From the NCBI GenBank assembly GCA_022823185.1, contig JAJDXQ010000020.1, positions 124,001 through 188,000 of the forward strand: a stretch of DNA of 64,000 bases, read 5' to 3'. The stretch is from Caldilineaceae bacterium. GTDB lineage: Bacteria > Chloroflexota > Anaerolineae > Caldilineales > Caldilineaceae. The stretch's first letter is position 1; each line of letters begins with the position of its first letter. The translations under genes and the position numbers were made by a program. The notes beneath the pieces are model-generated. The model was not told the origin of the DNA. It saw only the letters and a program-made list of their open reading frames with translations, and ran no database searches. This document shows, one piece after another, positions 24,414-33,817 of the stretch.

Positions 24414-26225
24414 ATGCAATTCGTCAGAACACTTTTCAGGTTCACCCTCCCCTACCGAAAGCCTCTGCTCGCGACGGTTGTCAGCATGATCCTGCTGGTG
24501 GGGGTGCAACTCTTTGCGCCCTGGTTCATCCGCGAGCTGATTGCTACGGTGCGCACAGGGGACTCGGGGGCCCTCGCGTCCGGCCTTGTCGCCCGCCTCT
24601 CTCTACTGGCCCTTGCCATCTATGCAGCCCGGGCCGGGCTTGAGTTTCTGCGCAGCTACATGGCCCATGTGGCTGGCTGGGGCGTCGTCGCCGATGTGCG
24701 GGTAGCGATTTACAGGCATCTGCAGCGGTTGTCGTTGCACTACTACGAGGACAAACAGACCGGCCAGCTGATGTCGCGCATGGTCAATGACTCGGATTTG
24801 CTGGAAAAGCTGATCGCCCACGCAGTGCCCGACGTGCTGGTAAACGTCCTGACTCTGGTAGGGGTCAGCGCGATGCTGCTGTTGATGAACGCCCAGCTGA
24901 CACTGCTCACCCTGGTTCCCATTCCCCTCATCGTCATCGCCATGCGCGGCTTCGCCAAGTATGTGCGTCCTGCCTTTAGAGAGCGCCAGGCAGAGCTGGG
25001 CGAGCTCAACGCCATTTTGCAGGACAATCTGTCCGGCATTCGGGAAATCAAGACGTTCACCCGCGAGCGAATGGAATCCGAGCGTATCGGCGTCAGGATC
25101 GAGAACTACAAGCATTCGCTTCTGCGAGCGCTCAGGCTGCTGGCGACCTTCGAGCCGTTCGTTCATTTCGCTTCGGCGCTGGGCGTCGTTGTCGTAATCT
25201 ACTTCGGGGGCAGACTGGCACTGGTCGGCGAACTTCCGATCGAGGATCTGGTCGCGTTTTTCCTGTACCTGGAGTTGTTCTACCAGCCGGTGCGCCATCT
25301 GAGTCATGCCTGGGAGGCCATTCAGGAGGCGCTGGCAGGGGCGGAGCGGGTCAGCGAACTCCTGGAAGAGGAACCGGACATCGTCGACAGGCCGAACGCC
25401 CTGGAATACGCGGGCCGGGCTCGGGGCAACATTCGGTTCGAGAACGTCAGCTTCTCCTACCTGAAGGACCAACCGGTGCTTCGCGGCATCGAACTGGATA
25501 TTCCTTCCGCTTCGGTGGTCGCCCTGGTTGGCCCGACCGGCGTTGGCAAGAGTACTTTGGCCAGCCTCATTCCCCGTTTCTACGACGTAAACAGAGGAAG
25601 AATTACTCTCGACGGACACGACATACGCGACCTGACAATCGAAAGTCTGCGGAGGCAGATCAGTATCGTCTTGCAGGACGTCTTTCTCTTCCACGGAACT
25701 GTGAGGGAGAACATCCTGTTTGGTTTGCCTGATGCCGGGGAAGAGGAGATGAAGGAGGCGGCGCGCGTTGCCAACGCGGTCGAGTTCATCGACAAGCTGC
25801 CAGAAGGTTATGACACTGTGATCGGCGAACGGGGCGTCAAGCTCTCCGGAGGCCAGAAACAACGGCTGGCCATCGCCCGCGCTGTGCTCAAAGACGCCCC
25901 AATCCTGATTCTGGACGAGGCGACTTCCTCAGTGGACACCGAGACCGAGCAGTTGATTCAGCAGGCGCTGGAACGTCTCATGGCAGGCCGGACAACGGTC
26001 ATGATCGCGCACCGGCTTTCCACGATCCGAAACGCCGATCAAATTGTCGTATTGCAGGATGAAGGAGTCGCCGAACAAGGGAACCACGACGAACTGATGG
26101 CGATTGACGGAGTCTACCGCCATCTCAATCTCGTTCAATCCCGCCTGCAACTTGAGGAACCTGCCGTCGAGCGGCAGCTGCGTTTGAGGAAGTCCTCCGA
26201 CCGCCCTTTACCTGTCACCGCCTGA
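24414..26225 (+). CDS. ABC exporter, fused transmembrane and ATPase domains (MsbA/BmrA type)
   Basis: This 603-residue half-transporter has six transmembrane helices in residues 1-310 and an ATPase domain after residue 340. The ATPase has Walker A GPTGVGKST (about 372-380), the Q-loop LQDVFLF, signature LSGGQKQR (about 477), Walker B LILDEATSSVD and the switch histidine in IAHRLST. It should act as a homodimer exporting a lipid or hydrophobic compound. It starts about 200 bases after the M23 gene on the same strand. Its 3' end overlaps the tail of the amidohydrolase gene on the other strand by 18 bases. Substrate is unknown. Confidence 0.93.
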   Translation: MQFVRTLFRFTLPYRKPLLATVVSMILLVGVQLFAPWFIRELIATVRTGDSGALASGLVARLSLLALAIYAARAGLEFLRSYMAHVAGWGVVADVRVAIYRHLQRLSLHYYEDKQTGQLMSRMVNDSDLLEKLIAHAVPDVLVNVLTLVGVSAMLLLMNAQLTLLTLVPIPLIVIAMRGFAKYVRPAFRERQAELGELNAILQDNLSGIREIKTFTRERMESERIGVRIENYKHSLLRALRLLATFEPFVHFASALGVVVVIYFGGRLALVGELPIEDLVAFFLYLELFYQPVRHLSHAWEAIQEALAGAERVSELLEEEPDIVDRPNALEYAGRARGNIRFENVSFSYLKDQPVLRGIELDIPSASVVALVGPTGVGKSTLASLIPRFYDVNRGRITLDGHDIRDLTIESLRRQISIVLQDVFLFHGTVRENILFGLPDAGEEEMKEAARVANAVEFIDKLPEGYDTVIGERGVKLSGGQKQRLAIARAVLKDAPILILDEATSSVDTETEQLIQQALERLMAGRTTVMIAHRLSTIRNADQIVVLQDEGVAEQGNHDELMAIDGVYRHLNLVQSRLQLEEPAVERQLRLRKSSDRPLPVTA

Positions 26226-27056
26226 CTCAAGCAGCCGCCGCAGGTTCTCCCCCATGATCAGGGCCTGGTCCTTCTCATCAATGAACCCGCAGTGGGCGCG
26301 AAAGCACTCGATGGCCTGTCGGTAGGTCATGAACCGAAGGCAAACGGGATAGTCGGAGCCCCAATACAGCCGCTCAGGACCATACGAGTCGTATAGCGGC
26401 TGCACGATTTCCCGAATCGAATCCGCATAAGGGAAGTCCCAGAACCCCTGCTGCGTAGAGTAGTAGAACCCTGACACCTTGACGCCGATATTGGCATAGC
26501 GCGCCGACGAGAGGACCTGGGCCAGCTTTTCCTTGTCACCTACGCCCGGATGACCCATGTGATGGATTAGGATCGGCAGCTGAGGAAACCTCTCGGCAAC
26601 CTTCTGCAGCGCGGCATGGTGATGCGTCGCGCAGGCGATGCTTGCGATCAGCCCTTCCTCCGCCGCGGTCCTGAAGAAGGCCAGCCCATCCTCTCCAAAA
26701 AGCCAACTGCCGTCGTCTTCGGGCTTCATATAGTGGGTGAATGCGGCCAGCGACCAGCGTTCTGCAGCCTGCCGCAGCCGGTCCGCGGCGCCCGGTGTGT
26801 GGTATGTCTCGGACCAGCTACAGTCTACGTCCGCCACCTGGCGAATGCGCCCTGAGTAGAGCTGGCTCATTCGGGCGATGTACTCGTTGTTGTTCGGATT
26901 GTGCTCGATTCCGGCGCAGACCAGGAAGGCCTGATCCACGCCGTTGCCGTCCATTTCGTTCAGCAGCTGCTCGAACCGGCCCTTGCCGTGAAAATCCGGC
27001 ACGGGGGGCTGATAGGGCCAGCGCTCCCAGGCGTGACAGTGGCTGTCGATAATCAT
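26208..27056 (-). CDS. Amidohydrolase 2 family (PF04909) metal-dependent hydrolase
   Basis: This 282-residue TIM-barrel protein has the N-terminal metal motif IIDSHCHAW (H6, H8), a mid-protein LIHHMGHPG and the C-terminal aspartate in YWGSDYPVCLRF. It matches the amidohydrolase 2 group, which includes lactonases of sugar-acid pathways and decarboxylases such as ACMSD. It lies six bases after the phytanoyl-CoA dioxygenase stop and ends the operon that starts with the rhamnonate-dehydratase-like enzyme. A sugar-lactone hydrolase role would fit that context, but decarboxylation cannot be excluded. Confidence 0.87.
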   Translation of the reverse strand: MIIDSHCHAWERWPYQPPVPDFHGKGRFEQLLNEMDGNGVDQAFLVCAGIEHNPNNNEYIARMSQLYSGRIRQVADVDCSWSETYHTPGAADRLRQAAERWSLAAFTHYMKPEDDGSWLFGEDGLAFFRTAAEEGLIASIACATHHHAALQKVAERFPQLPILIHHMGHPGVGDKEKLAQVLSSARYANIGVKVSGFYYSTQQGFWDFPYADSIREIVQPLYDSYGPERLYWGSDYPVCLRFMTYRQAIECFRAHCGFIDEKDQALIMGENLRRLLESGGDR

Positions 27057-27062
27057 GGTCTT

Positions 27063-27923
27063 CTAGGCAGCACGCGCAAAAACAGGTTTTTCAAGGATGG
27101 TCTGCGTTTCGTATATCGATCCCCCGCGCAATGCCTCCGGCATTGGCATCAGCACCGGCACGTCGGCCAGCCGGGGACGGTTACAGGGTTCCCCGCGCAA
27201 AACTGAATCTGCATATGCCTGCCAGTCCGGGTAGCCCTGCAGGTGCCAGGAATCCACGGCGCAATATTGGTACAGGAGCAATCTTCGGGGACGCGTGGAG
27301 ACGTTCTTCGCCGATGCGTGAAGCGTTCGCACATGGTGGATCGAAATGCCGCCCGCCTCCAGTTCGATAGGAACTGCCTTGTCCGCGTCCGGCACCTCTT
27401 CTGTCACGGCCCCCGCGAATCGCCCGTCCTGATGATGAGAATAGATGGGACCTTTGTGCGACCCGGGAATGACAAGCAGGCAGCCGTTCTCGTACATCAT
27501 GTCATCCATGCATACGCCGACAGCCAGCAGGTCATCATTCGAGTGGGGATAGAATGCCCAGTCCTGGTGCCATTCGACGGGGCTGCCGTATTCCGGGGAT
27601 TTCATGTTCAGCTTGTTGCCATTCGTACGCACTCCCGGCCCAACAAGCTGTTCGGCGATATCCAGGATGCGCGGGTGGCTCAGGAATCTCCGATATACGT
27701 CATGTTGGGATACCGGCTCCTTGAGCCGGCGCAACTTCGGCGCCTCCGGGGTATGCCCAGGCTCCAGATCAAATACATCAGTATGTTCGGTGACGCTGGC
27801 GCTGAGTTGGACGAACTCATCGGTAATCCCCCTCAATTCCGAAACCTCATCCGCCGAAAGAACGCCATCCACCCCCAGGTAGCCGTTTTCGTGATAGAAA
27901 TCGATCTGTTTGCCGGTCAGCAT
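27063..27923 (-). CDS. Phytanoyl-CoA dioxygenase (PhyH) family, Fe(II)/2-oxoglutarate-dependent
   Basis: This 286-residue protein has the iron facial triad of the PhyH family: H119 and D121 in PVEWHQDW and distal H202 in RTLHASAKN, with arginine R211 placed to bind 2-oxoglutarate. ATG 27923 follows a strong AAAGGAGCATT site. The family hydroxylates many small organic molecules, and the phytanoyl-CoA substrate of the human enzyme should not be assumed. It is the middle gene of the operon dehydratase, PhyH, amidohydrolase. Confidence 0.92.
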   Translation of the reverse strand: MLTGKQIDFYHENGYLGVDGVLSADEVSELRGITDEFVQLSASVTEHTDVFDLEPGHTPEAPKLRRLKEPVSQHDVYRRFLSHPRILDIAEQLVGPGVRTNGNKLNMKSPEYGSPVEWHQDWAFYPHSNDDLLAVGVCMDDMMYENGCLLVIPGSHKGPIYSHHQDGRFAGAVTEEVPDADKAVPIELEAGGISIHHVRTLHASAKNVSTRPRRLLLYQYCAVDSWHLQGYPDWQAYADSVLRGEPCNRPRLADVPVLMPMPEALRGGSIYETQTILEKPVFARAA

Positions 27924-27987
27924 TTGAATGCTCCTTTTGTTAGGAATGTCGGGCCGCGTCGCGATTTTTGCCGTCGTTCAGATTGAA

Positions 27988-29151
27988 TTAGAAATAGGGT
28001 TCTATCCACTCTTCCTGGATTTCAAGCCCAAAACCAGGCGCATCAGAGGGGACGAGCCAGCCGTCCTCCGCGATAGCCTGGCCTGGTATGCCGGCCGATT
28101 CCTGCAGCGGCACGCCCGGCGCCGAACCGATAAAGTACTCCAGCCAGGGCACGCACGCGACCGCGTGCGTAAAATGCTGGCCGAACGGATTGCGTCCGCC
28201 TCCGTGCAGGATTACTTTCTTTCCGGCCGCGTCTACGGCGGCCGCGATCTTCAGACAGGTTGTCAGCCCGCCGACCCAATTGATATCCGGTTGCAGAATA
28301 TCGACAACATTGTGACGGAGCGCCCACTGGAAAGGCATATGTGTGTACCAGTGTTCGCCGGTGCTCAGCGTTTGCCAGGGAATGCGCTCTCGCACCTCAA
28401 CATGGCCGTCCAGATCTTCTGAGAGCAGACACTCCTCCATCCACTTGAGCCGGTAGGGTCGCAGCGTTTCGGCCAGCCGAACCGTATACTCAATGTCGAA
28501 GGCCATCCAACAGTCCAGCATCAACTCCGCTTCATCGCCAACCAGCTCTCTGGCCTCCGCCACCATCTGTTCATTCTTGCGCAAACCGTCCAGCCCATCC
28601 GCGGGGCCATAGGGGCAAGCCAGCTTGAAGGCGCGAAATCCCAACTCCTTGTACCAGTCCAGATCGTTGCCCGTGGAGTAACAGAACTGCTTCTCCTTCT
28701 GCGGGCCGCCGAGCAGACTGTAAACCGGCTGGTCCAGGAACTTGCCCTTCGCGTCCCACAGGGCCAGGTCCACAGCGCTCACCGCGTACGCGGCCAGGCC
28801 GACCGAGCCGTATGGTTTTGTCATGCGGAACATCATGTCCGCTAAGCGCTCGATCGCCAGGCCGTCTTCGCCCAAGAGATTCGGGGCGATGTGGTCGTCA
28901 ATAATGGCCGCAGCAACCCGCCCATTGTCGGTCAGGCCAAGTCCCCAGGTACCGTCCTCCAGGGTTACCTTGCACCACACCGGCCCCCAACGACTGGGAG
29001 TCCACAGGCTGCGGTGCCGCTTAACCCGGGGATACCAGGACATTGGATTGGCGACTTCCGCGGTCTCCGCCCAACCTTTGCGCCGCGGTTCCGTTCCTTG
29101 CCCGCGAGCGGGGAAGTTTACGCGCACGGCGCGAATGTCTGTAATCTTCAT
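27988..29151 (-). CDS. Mandelate racemase/enolase superfamily dehydratase, L-rhamnonate dehydratase-like
   Basis: From ATG 29151 the protein has 387 residues. The metal ligands of the superfamily are in place: D213 (MLDCWMAFD), E239 (WMEECLL) and E266 (STGEHWYT). A lysine, K176 (AFKLACPYG), and the His-Asp pair H316 (ILHGGGRN) and D289 (LQPDINWVGG) are positioned as acid/base residues. The GEHWYT ... LQPDINWVGGLT region resembles L-rhamnonate and related acid-sugar dehydratases. These dehydrate aldonic acids to 2-keto-3-deoxy acids. It heads the operon with PhyH and an amidohydrolase. Exact sugar acid is inferred only to class. Confidence 0.88.
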   Translation of the reverse strand: MKITDIRAVRVNFPARGQGTEPRRKGWAETAEVANPMSWYPRVKRHRSLWTPSRWGPVWCKVTLEDGTWGLGLTDNGRVAAAIIDDHIAPNLLGEDGLAIERLADMMFRMTKPYGSVGLAAYAVSAVDLALWDAKGKFLDQPVYSLLGGPQKEKQFCYSTGNDLDWYKELGFRAFKLACPYGPADGLDGLRKNEQMVAEARELVGDEAELMLDCWMAFDIEYTVRLAETLRPYRLKWMEECLLSEDLDGHVEVRERIPWQTLSTGEHWYTHMPFQWALRHNVVDILQPDINWVGGLTTCLKIAAAVDAAGKKVILHGGGRNPFGQHFTHAVACVPWLEYFIGSAPGVPLQESAGIPGQAIAEDGWLVPSDAPGFGLEIQEEWIEPYF

Positions 29152-29259
29152 GTCAACCGGTCTCCACCCATTCTTGACCGGCAGGCGAACGGACCTGGCA
29201 AGAATCTCTGTCCGGCTCCCGGCAATTGGACCATCGTCCTTTGGCGGCCGCGAGAACAC

Positions 29260-30141
29260 TCATGTTCCATCACTCCCGGCAACCTCGCCCTGGGAACCGG
29301 CATCCAGTTCGTCTTGCAGGAGCCGCAGCAGCGCGCGTCGCTCTTCGGAACTAAGGCCCGCCAGCCTTTCCTCCGGCCCGAGGCCCGCCAGCCTTTCCTC
29401 TGGCCCGAGGCCCGCCAACCTTTCCTCGGGCGTTCCTGTTTCGAAAATGAGTTCCCTGATTCTCTTTCCGTACGCCAACACCTTCTCCGGGGTCAACTCT
29501 TCCGCCATGTTCACCTCTCCTTTCACATTGAGGGTCTGGGTTAGACCGAGAACATAGGCGTGCAACTCTGTGGACTCTGCAAACAGATCTCTGTTCAGGG
29601 CTTCGAAACCTGCTTCTCTTTCCTGTCTGCGGCTCGCAAACAGCTTGACAAACGCGTTGTTGGCCTGGGCCGGCAACCGGTTGAGCGCCAGGAGGACGAC
29701 GCGTCCCACAAAAGGCAGGTGAGTACGGAATACACCCCTCTGCATCTCTTCGTATCCCCACTCGGCAAGCCGGCTCCTATGGGGCGTTTTCGCGCTCAGC
29801 ACAACGGGCAGGGTCTCCTCCTGCGAGAGCTTCTGGACCTGACGGTAGAAGAGATCGTAGGCGGCTGCCCGGAGAATCCCATCTTCGGTCACGGACTCCG
29901 TGTACTTGAACTCAACCAGGACGTGCGCAGCCGCGCTGTCGCGAATTCCGTCCGGCAGCCGCGCTCTCTGCTCCCTGGTCCAATTTTTCCCCTCTCGCCG
30001 CAAGAGCAAAATGTCGACCCTGGGAGACTCACTGAGGATGCTTGACTCCGTCGTGACTGTCACACTGACGGAAGCCAAATTGAGCCTCATGCCCGAGCCG
30101 AGGAGCCGATGATACTGCACGCGCGTTCTGTTGCCGGCCAT
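29260..30141 (-). CDS. Rpn-like putative PD-(D/E)XK nuclease with C-terminal repeats
   Basis: From ATG 30141 the protein has 293 residues. A nuclease-like core shows RVDILLLRR (D43) and, after a strand gap, AHVLVEFKYTES (E77, K79), the pattern of a PD-(D/E)XK active site. It resembles Rpn/transposase_31 and DUF4351-type proteins, which often carry degenerate C-terminal repeats. Here three tandem nine-residue units (EERLAGLGP-like) lie near residues 240-270, followed by SSEERRALLRLL. The repeats match 27-bp DNA repeats. Its frame is open further upstream to 30267, but the first 42 residues are basic and non-conserved in character. It probably nicks DNA or is a remnant of a mobile system. Confidence 0.65.
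   Translation of the reverse strand: MAGNRTRVQYHRLLGSGMRLNLASVSVTVTTESSILSESPRVDILLLRREGKNWTREQRARLPDGIRDSAAAHVLVEFKYTESVTEDGILRAAAYDLFYRQVQKLSQEETLPVVLSAKTPHRSRLAEWGYEEMQRGVFRTHLPFVGRVVLLALNRLPAQANNAFVKLFASRRQEREAGFEALNRDLFAESTELHAYVLGLTQTLNVKGEVNMAEELTPEKVLAYGKRIRELIFETGTPEERLAGLGPEERLAGLGPEERLAGLSSEERRALLRLLQDELDAGSQGEVAGSDGT
29354..29432 (+). repeat. Three tandem 27-bp direct repeats inside the Rpn-like gene
   Basis: Units start at 29354, 29381 and 29408. Units 1 and 2 differ at one base, and unit 3 differs at a few and ends after about 25 bases. The length is a multiple of three, so copy-number change keeps the frame and alters only the number of nine-residue units in the protein. Confidence 0.9.
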
Positions 30142-30376
30142 GTAAGGGGGGACCTCGGGCCCAAACCGTCTTGGCGTCTTTCGCCAACGTGCGCAGTTCC
30201 CTCTGGTCCGAAGGCGGTTGATGGACTCCTTCCCACCTGACCCTGCTTGACGGCTTCGGCACAACACGCGACGCAGATTCGCGCTTAAACGGTACTTGAT
30301 TTCTCAGAAGTTGTCAAAGGGAACCGTTGCCGCAATCCCGCCGACCTGCCCAACTCCAAAGCGGGTTCGCGCCAAC

Positions 30377-30405
30377 GAGACAGAAATACGAAACTGCGCT
30401 ATAAT
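30377..30405 (+). promoter_or_regulatory. Candidate sigma-A promoter for the APH-fold kinase gene
   Basis: GAGACA (30377-30382) and a perfect TATAAT (30400-30405) are 17 bases apart. Transcription would start near 30412, giving a leader of about 63 bases before ATG 30475. Confidence 0.45.
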
Positions 30406-30474
30406 CGCCCGAAACCGGCCTGCGCGCGGGCGTTCTCGCCTCGCCGGCAGGGCCCAACAATCTGCCCTCATTCC

Positions 30475-31536
30475 ATGGCTTCACAGACCCTGCCTGACAC
30501 CATAGGAGTTCGTCCGGAAGAACGGTTTGACGAGCGCGTCGTCGCCGAATTCCTGCGCGGAAAGCTTCCCGGCGCAGACAACCCGCTCACGGTCCGACAA
30601 TTTGGCGGCGGGGCGGCCAACCTCACTTATCTTCTTGACTATGGCAGCCGCGAGTACGTGCTTCGGCGCCCTCCGCTGGGGCCCGTGGCGCCGTCCGCCC
30701 ATGACATGGCCAGGGAGTCCAAGGTGCTTCTGCGGCTTTGGAAATCATTTCCGCTCGCCCCTCGGGCCTTTCTCTTTTCGGATGATGAGTCCATCGTTGG
30801 GGCCCCCTTTTTCGTGATGGAGCGCAGGCGCGGCACGGTCGTCCGGGAGTCTATTCCCCCGTCCTACAACGGTGTCGCGGATGCGCCGGCTCGCATGAGC
30901 AGGGCCCTGGTCGAGACGCTTGCCGACCTCCACGCGGTTGACTATCAAGCGATCGGACTGGGGGACCTGGGCCGGCCGGCCGGTTTCATAAGGCGGCAGA
31001 TCGAGGGGTGGCAGCGGCGCTGGCAGGCCGCCAAGTTGGAGGACCTGCCAGCGATGGACGCCGTCTACGACTGGTTGCGGCGCAACGAGCCTCCCGAGGG
31101 CGCGCCGACCCTGGTTCACAATGACTATAAGTTGGACAACGTCATGCTGGATGCCGGTGACCCCGGCCGAATCGTCGCGGTATTCGATTGGGATATGTGT
31201 ACCCTGGGCGATCCTCTTTCCGACCTGGGCGCGCTGCTGGCCTGGTGGTGTCTCCCGGACGATCCGCCTCACGTGCGGTCCATGGCCATGATGCCGGTTG
31301 ACGAACGCTTCCTGCGGCGCGAGGAGCTGGTCGCGCATTACGCCCGGCATAGCGGTCGCGACCTGTCTGCCATCCAGTTCTACCATGCGCTCAGTCTGTT
31401 TCGCGTGACAGTGATCATCGCCCAGATCTATGTTCGCTATGTGCGGGGCCAGACACAGGACGAACGCTTCGCCGCTTTCGGTCCGCGCATCCCCGCGGCG
31501 GCGCAGGCTGCTTTGGACGCAGCAGAAGGCAACTGA
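30475..31536 (+). CDS. Aminoglycoside phosphotransferase-fold (APH) family kinase, ACAD10/11-like
   Basis: This 353-residue protein has the APH kinase fold. Seen are a glycine-rich loop (QFGGGAANLTYLLD), the catalytic loop LVHNDYKLDNVMLD (H215, D217, N222) and the metal-binding VFDWDMCTLGDPLSDLG (D238). The sequence fits the branch attached to acyl-CoA dehydrogenase 10/11 in animals. That branch phosphorylates 4-hydroxy acyl-CoAs so that they can be dehydrated. No acyl-CoA dehydrogenase is adjacent, so the substrate here is open. Its stop is about 130 bases before the Gfo/Idh/MocA gene on the same strand. Confidence 0.88.
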   Translation: MASQTLPDTIGVRPEERFDERVVAEFLRGKLPGADNPLTVRQFGGGAANLTYLLDYGSREYVLRRPPLGPVAPSAHDMARESKVLLRLWKSFPLAPRAFLFSDDESIVGAPFFVMERRRGTVVRESIPPSYNGVADAPARMSRALVETLADLHAVDYQAIGLGDLGRPAGFIRRQIEGWQRRWQAAKLEDLPAMDAVYDWLRRNEPPEGAPTLVHNDYKLDNVMLDAGDPGRIVAVFDWDMCTLGDPLSDLGALLAWWCLPDDPPHVRSMAMMPVDERFLRREELVAHYARHSGRDLSAIQFYHALSLFRVTVIIAQIYVRYVRGQTQDERFAAFGPRIPAAAQAALDAAEGN

Positions 31537-31653
31537 CCCTGCCGGATCCGCCCTAAAGGGCTACCCGGGGTTCGCATAGCAACCCACTGAATTGACCGGG
31601 ATTTCCCGACTGACTATCATATCTTCAATGACAGACCACTCTACAAACACTTT

Positions 31654-31661
31654 GGAAGGAG
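31654..31661 (+). promoter_or_regulatory. Shine-Dalgarno that sets a GTG start for the Gfo/Idh/MocA gene
   Basis: GGAAGGAG ends eight bases before GTG 31670. The Rossmann fold begins right after this GTG, so the longer frame starting near 31592 is not the likely protein. Confidence 0.7.
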
Positions 31662-31669
31662 CGTCTGAC

Positions 31670-32923
31670 GTGCAGGAACACAAGATTTCAATGCTGGGCA
31701 CAGGCCTGATAGGCATGTTCTACACGATGGCCCTCAATGGCGGGCGAGGAGCTGATCGAGTGCAGCTCGTCTACTCCCGGACAGAAGAAAGGGCCAAGGC
31801 ATTCGCAGAGGAGTGGGATATCCCCGCCTGGACAACCGACTTGGCCGAAGCCTGCACCTCCGCCGATATCGATACCGTCGTAATCGGACTGCCCAATCAC
31901 ATCCACGAGGAATGCGTCGAGCTGGCCGCGGACGCGGGCAAAGCGATACTCTGCACCAAGCCGCTGGGCCGCACTGCTGAGGAAGCCAAACGCATGTTGG
32001 ACAAGGTCGAAGCGACCGGCGCTTTCGGCGGCTATCTCGAAGACCTCTGCTACACACCCAAGACGCTGAAAGCCATCGCGTCGGTCGAGAACGGAGCCCT
32101 GGGCCACGTAACCTGGGCCTGTTCCCGCGAGACGCACCCCGGTCCTCACAGCGATTGGTTCTGGGATCTGGAACAGGCCGGCGGCGGCGCCATCGTGGAC
32201 CTTGGCTGCCACTGCATCGAGATCGTCCGCAGCTTCATTGGCAAGGACATCCGGCCCGTCGAGGTCATGTGCTGGGCCGACACGCTCGTGCACCCCATCG
32301 ACGCCGAAGACAACGGCATCGCCCTGATCCGCTTTGAGAACGGGGCCATCGGTCAATTCGAAGTCAGCTGGACTTTCCGCGGCGGTATGGACCTGCGCGA
32401 CGAAGTCGCCGGCACTGAAGGCACAATCTGGCTCAACCATTTTCTGCGCACCGGCTATGAGATGTACACCAGCGGCGCGGGTACAGGCTATGTCGCGGAA
32501 AAGGCGGAGTCCGAAAGCGGGTGGCTCTTCCCCGTTGGCGACGAGGTGGTCGAACTGGGCTACAGCGACATGTTCGACGACATGTTCAACGCCATCGATG
32601 AGGGCCGCGAACCCAGGGAGACCTTCTATGACGGCTATGTCGTCAATGCCGTCATTGACGCCTGCTACCGCTCCGCCTCCTCGCGTCAGTGGGAACCGGT
32701 GGAGCTGGACGTCTGGCGGGGACGCGAGAACGTGCCCCTGATCCGGGACAGCCGCGGCCAGGAAACGGGAGCCGAAGCTGAAGACGATCCGGCTGAAGCT
32801 CTCGCTGCCGCCGCAGGTCTCACCATCATCAAGCGGGAACGAATGCCGGGCGGCCAGATCAAGGTAATCCTCAGAAACGACGAATCTGGGGAGATAAGCC
32901 AGGAAATCATTGAAGGCGCCTAG
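31670..32923 (+). CDS. Gfo/Idh/MocA family NAD(P)-dependent oxidoreductase
   Basis: From GTG 31670 the protein has 417 residues. The Rossmann motif GTGLIG lies at residues 10-15, the conserved [14 protein letters not shown] (a variant of the EKP motif, with the lysine kept) near 100, and a conserved HCIEIVRSF segment with the family histidine near 180. Members oxidise or reduce sugars, inositols and related polyols. The C-terminal 50 residues (after about 365) are an extra charged tail. It is followed after nine bases by an MBL-fold hydrolase and then convergently by a PfkB kinase, so a sugar-derivative pathway is likely. Confidence 0.88.
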   Translation: MQEHKISMLGTGLIGMFYTMALNGGRGADRVQLVYSRTEERAKAFAEEWDIPAWTTDLAEACTSADIDTVVIGLPNHIHEECVELAADAGKAILCTKPLGRTAEEAKRMLDKVEATGAFGGYLEDLCYTPKTLKAIASVENGALGHVTWACSRETHPGPHSDWFWDLEQAGGGAIVDLGCHCIEIVRSFIGKDIRPVEVMCWADTLVHPIDAEDNGIALIRFENGAIGQFEVSWTFRGGMDLRDEVAGTEGTIWLNHFLRTGYEMYTSGAGTGYVAEKAESESGWLFPVGDEVVELGYSDMFDDMFNAIDEGREPRETFYDGYVVNAVIDACYRSASSRQWEPVELDVWRGRENVPLIRDSRGQETGAEAEDDPAEALAAAAGLTIIKRERMPGGQIKVILRNDESGEISQEIIEGA

Positions 32924-32932
32924 CGACATCCT

Positions 32933-33817
32933 ATGGCACTGATCAAGCCTTTCCTCCGGGACGGGGCCTTCCTCCACGACGTGCAGAACGCTTTCCCTGG
33001 CGAAAGCGTTCTGCACATCTGGTGGCTGGGCCAGAGCGGTTTTCTACTCAAATGGCGCAACCACTTTCTCCTGTTCGATCCCTATCTCTCCGATTCGCTC
33101 ACAAGGAAATACGCCGCCACCGACAAACCCCATGTTCGCATGACGGAGCGGGTCATCGCGCCCGAACAACTCAACTTTGTCGATGTCGCCACTTCCTCCC
33201 ACAACCATACCGATCATCTGGACGGCGAGACTCTCGGCCCCCTGCTGGACGCAAATCCGGACATGCAGCTCGTCATCCCCAAAGCCAATCGCGCATTCGT
33301 CGCCGAGCGCCTTGGATGCGACCTGTCCTGGCCGGTCGGGTTGGACGACGGTGACGTCAGAGAGGTCGGCGCGTTCCGGCTGCACGGAATCGCCGCCGCG
33401 CATGAGGAGTTGGAGAGGGACGAACGCGGGCGCTGCAGATTCCTCGGCTATGTTGCGCGATTCGGGCCCTGGACCGTCTATCACAGCGGGGACACGGTCC
33501 ATTACAGCGGGCTTGTAGAGCGGCTGACGCCCTTCAACGTGGACGCGGCAATCCTGCCAATCAACGGCAGCAGGCCGGAGCGGAGGGTGGCGGGCAATCT
33601 CAACGGGGGCGAAGCCGCCGCGCTTGCCTGCGCGATCCACGCAAAACTGGCGATCCCTTGCCACTACGAGATGTTTACTTTCAACACGGCCTCGCCGGAC
33701 ACATTTGTCGCAGCGGCCGCGGCGCTGGAGCAACCTGTGCGCGTTCTTCAGGCCGGAGAACGATGCACCCTCGAGAAGTCGGTCGCCGGCGTTATGACGA
33801 GTCGATCAGCCGGTTAA
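32933..33817 (+). CDS. MBL-fold metallo-hydrolase, UlaG-like
   Basis: This 294-residue protein has the beta-lactamase-fold zinc motif HxHxDH as H90-N-H92-T-D94-H95 in SSHNHTDHLD. It also has a later GDTVHYSG with the aspartate ligand and an alpha/beta core of matching length. The UlaG group contains L-ascorbate-6-phosphate lactonase and many hydrolases of unknown substrate. It is nine bases after the Gfo/Idh/MocA stop, so the two are probably an operon. Its 3' end overlaps the PfkB gene on the other strand by 26 bases. A lactonase-type role fits the context but is not proven. Confidence 0.85.
   Translation: MALIKPFLRDGAFLHDVQNAFPGESVLHIWWLGQSGFLLKWRNHFLLFDPYLSDSLTRKYAATDKPHVRMTERVIAPEQLNFVDVATSSHNHTDHLDGETLGPLLDANPDMQLVIPKANRAFVAERLGCDLSWPVGLDDGDVREVGAFRLHGIAAAHEELERDERGRCRFLGYVARFGPWTVYHSGDTVHYSGLVERLTPFNVDAAILPINGSRPERRVAGNLNGGEAAALACAIHAKLAIPCHYEMFTFNTASPDTFVAAAAALEQPVRVLQAGERCTLEKSVAGVMTSRSAG

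Noticed and set aside
24603..25862. 419-residue minus-strand frame opposite the ABC exporter
   Set aside because: Shadow; composition is rich in Gln, His and Asp without any domain.
29354..29432. Tandem repeats as a possible CRISPR array
   Set aside because: Repeats are directly adjacent without spacers and lie in frame within a coding region.
31688..33016. 442-residue minus-strand frame opposite the Gfo/Idh/MocA gene
   Set aside because: Shadow of a gene with a Rossmann motif and strong ribosome site.
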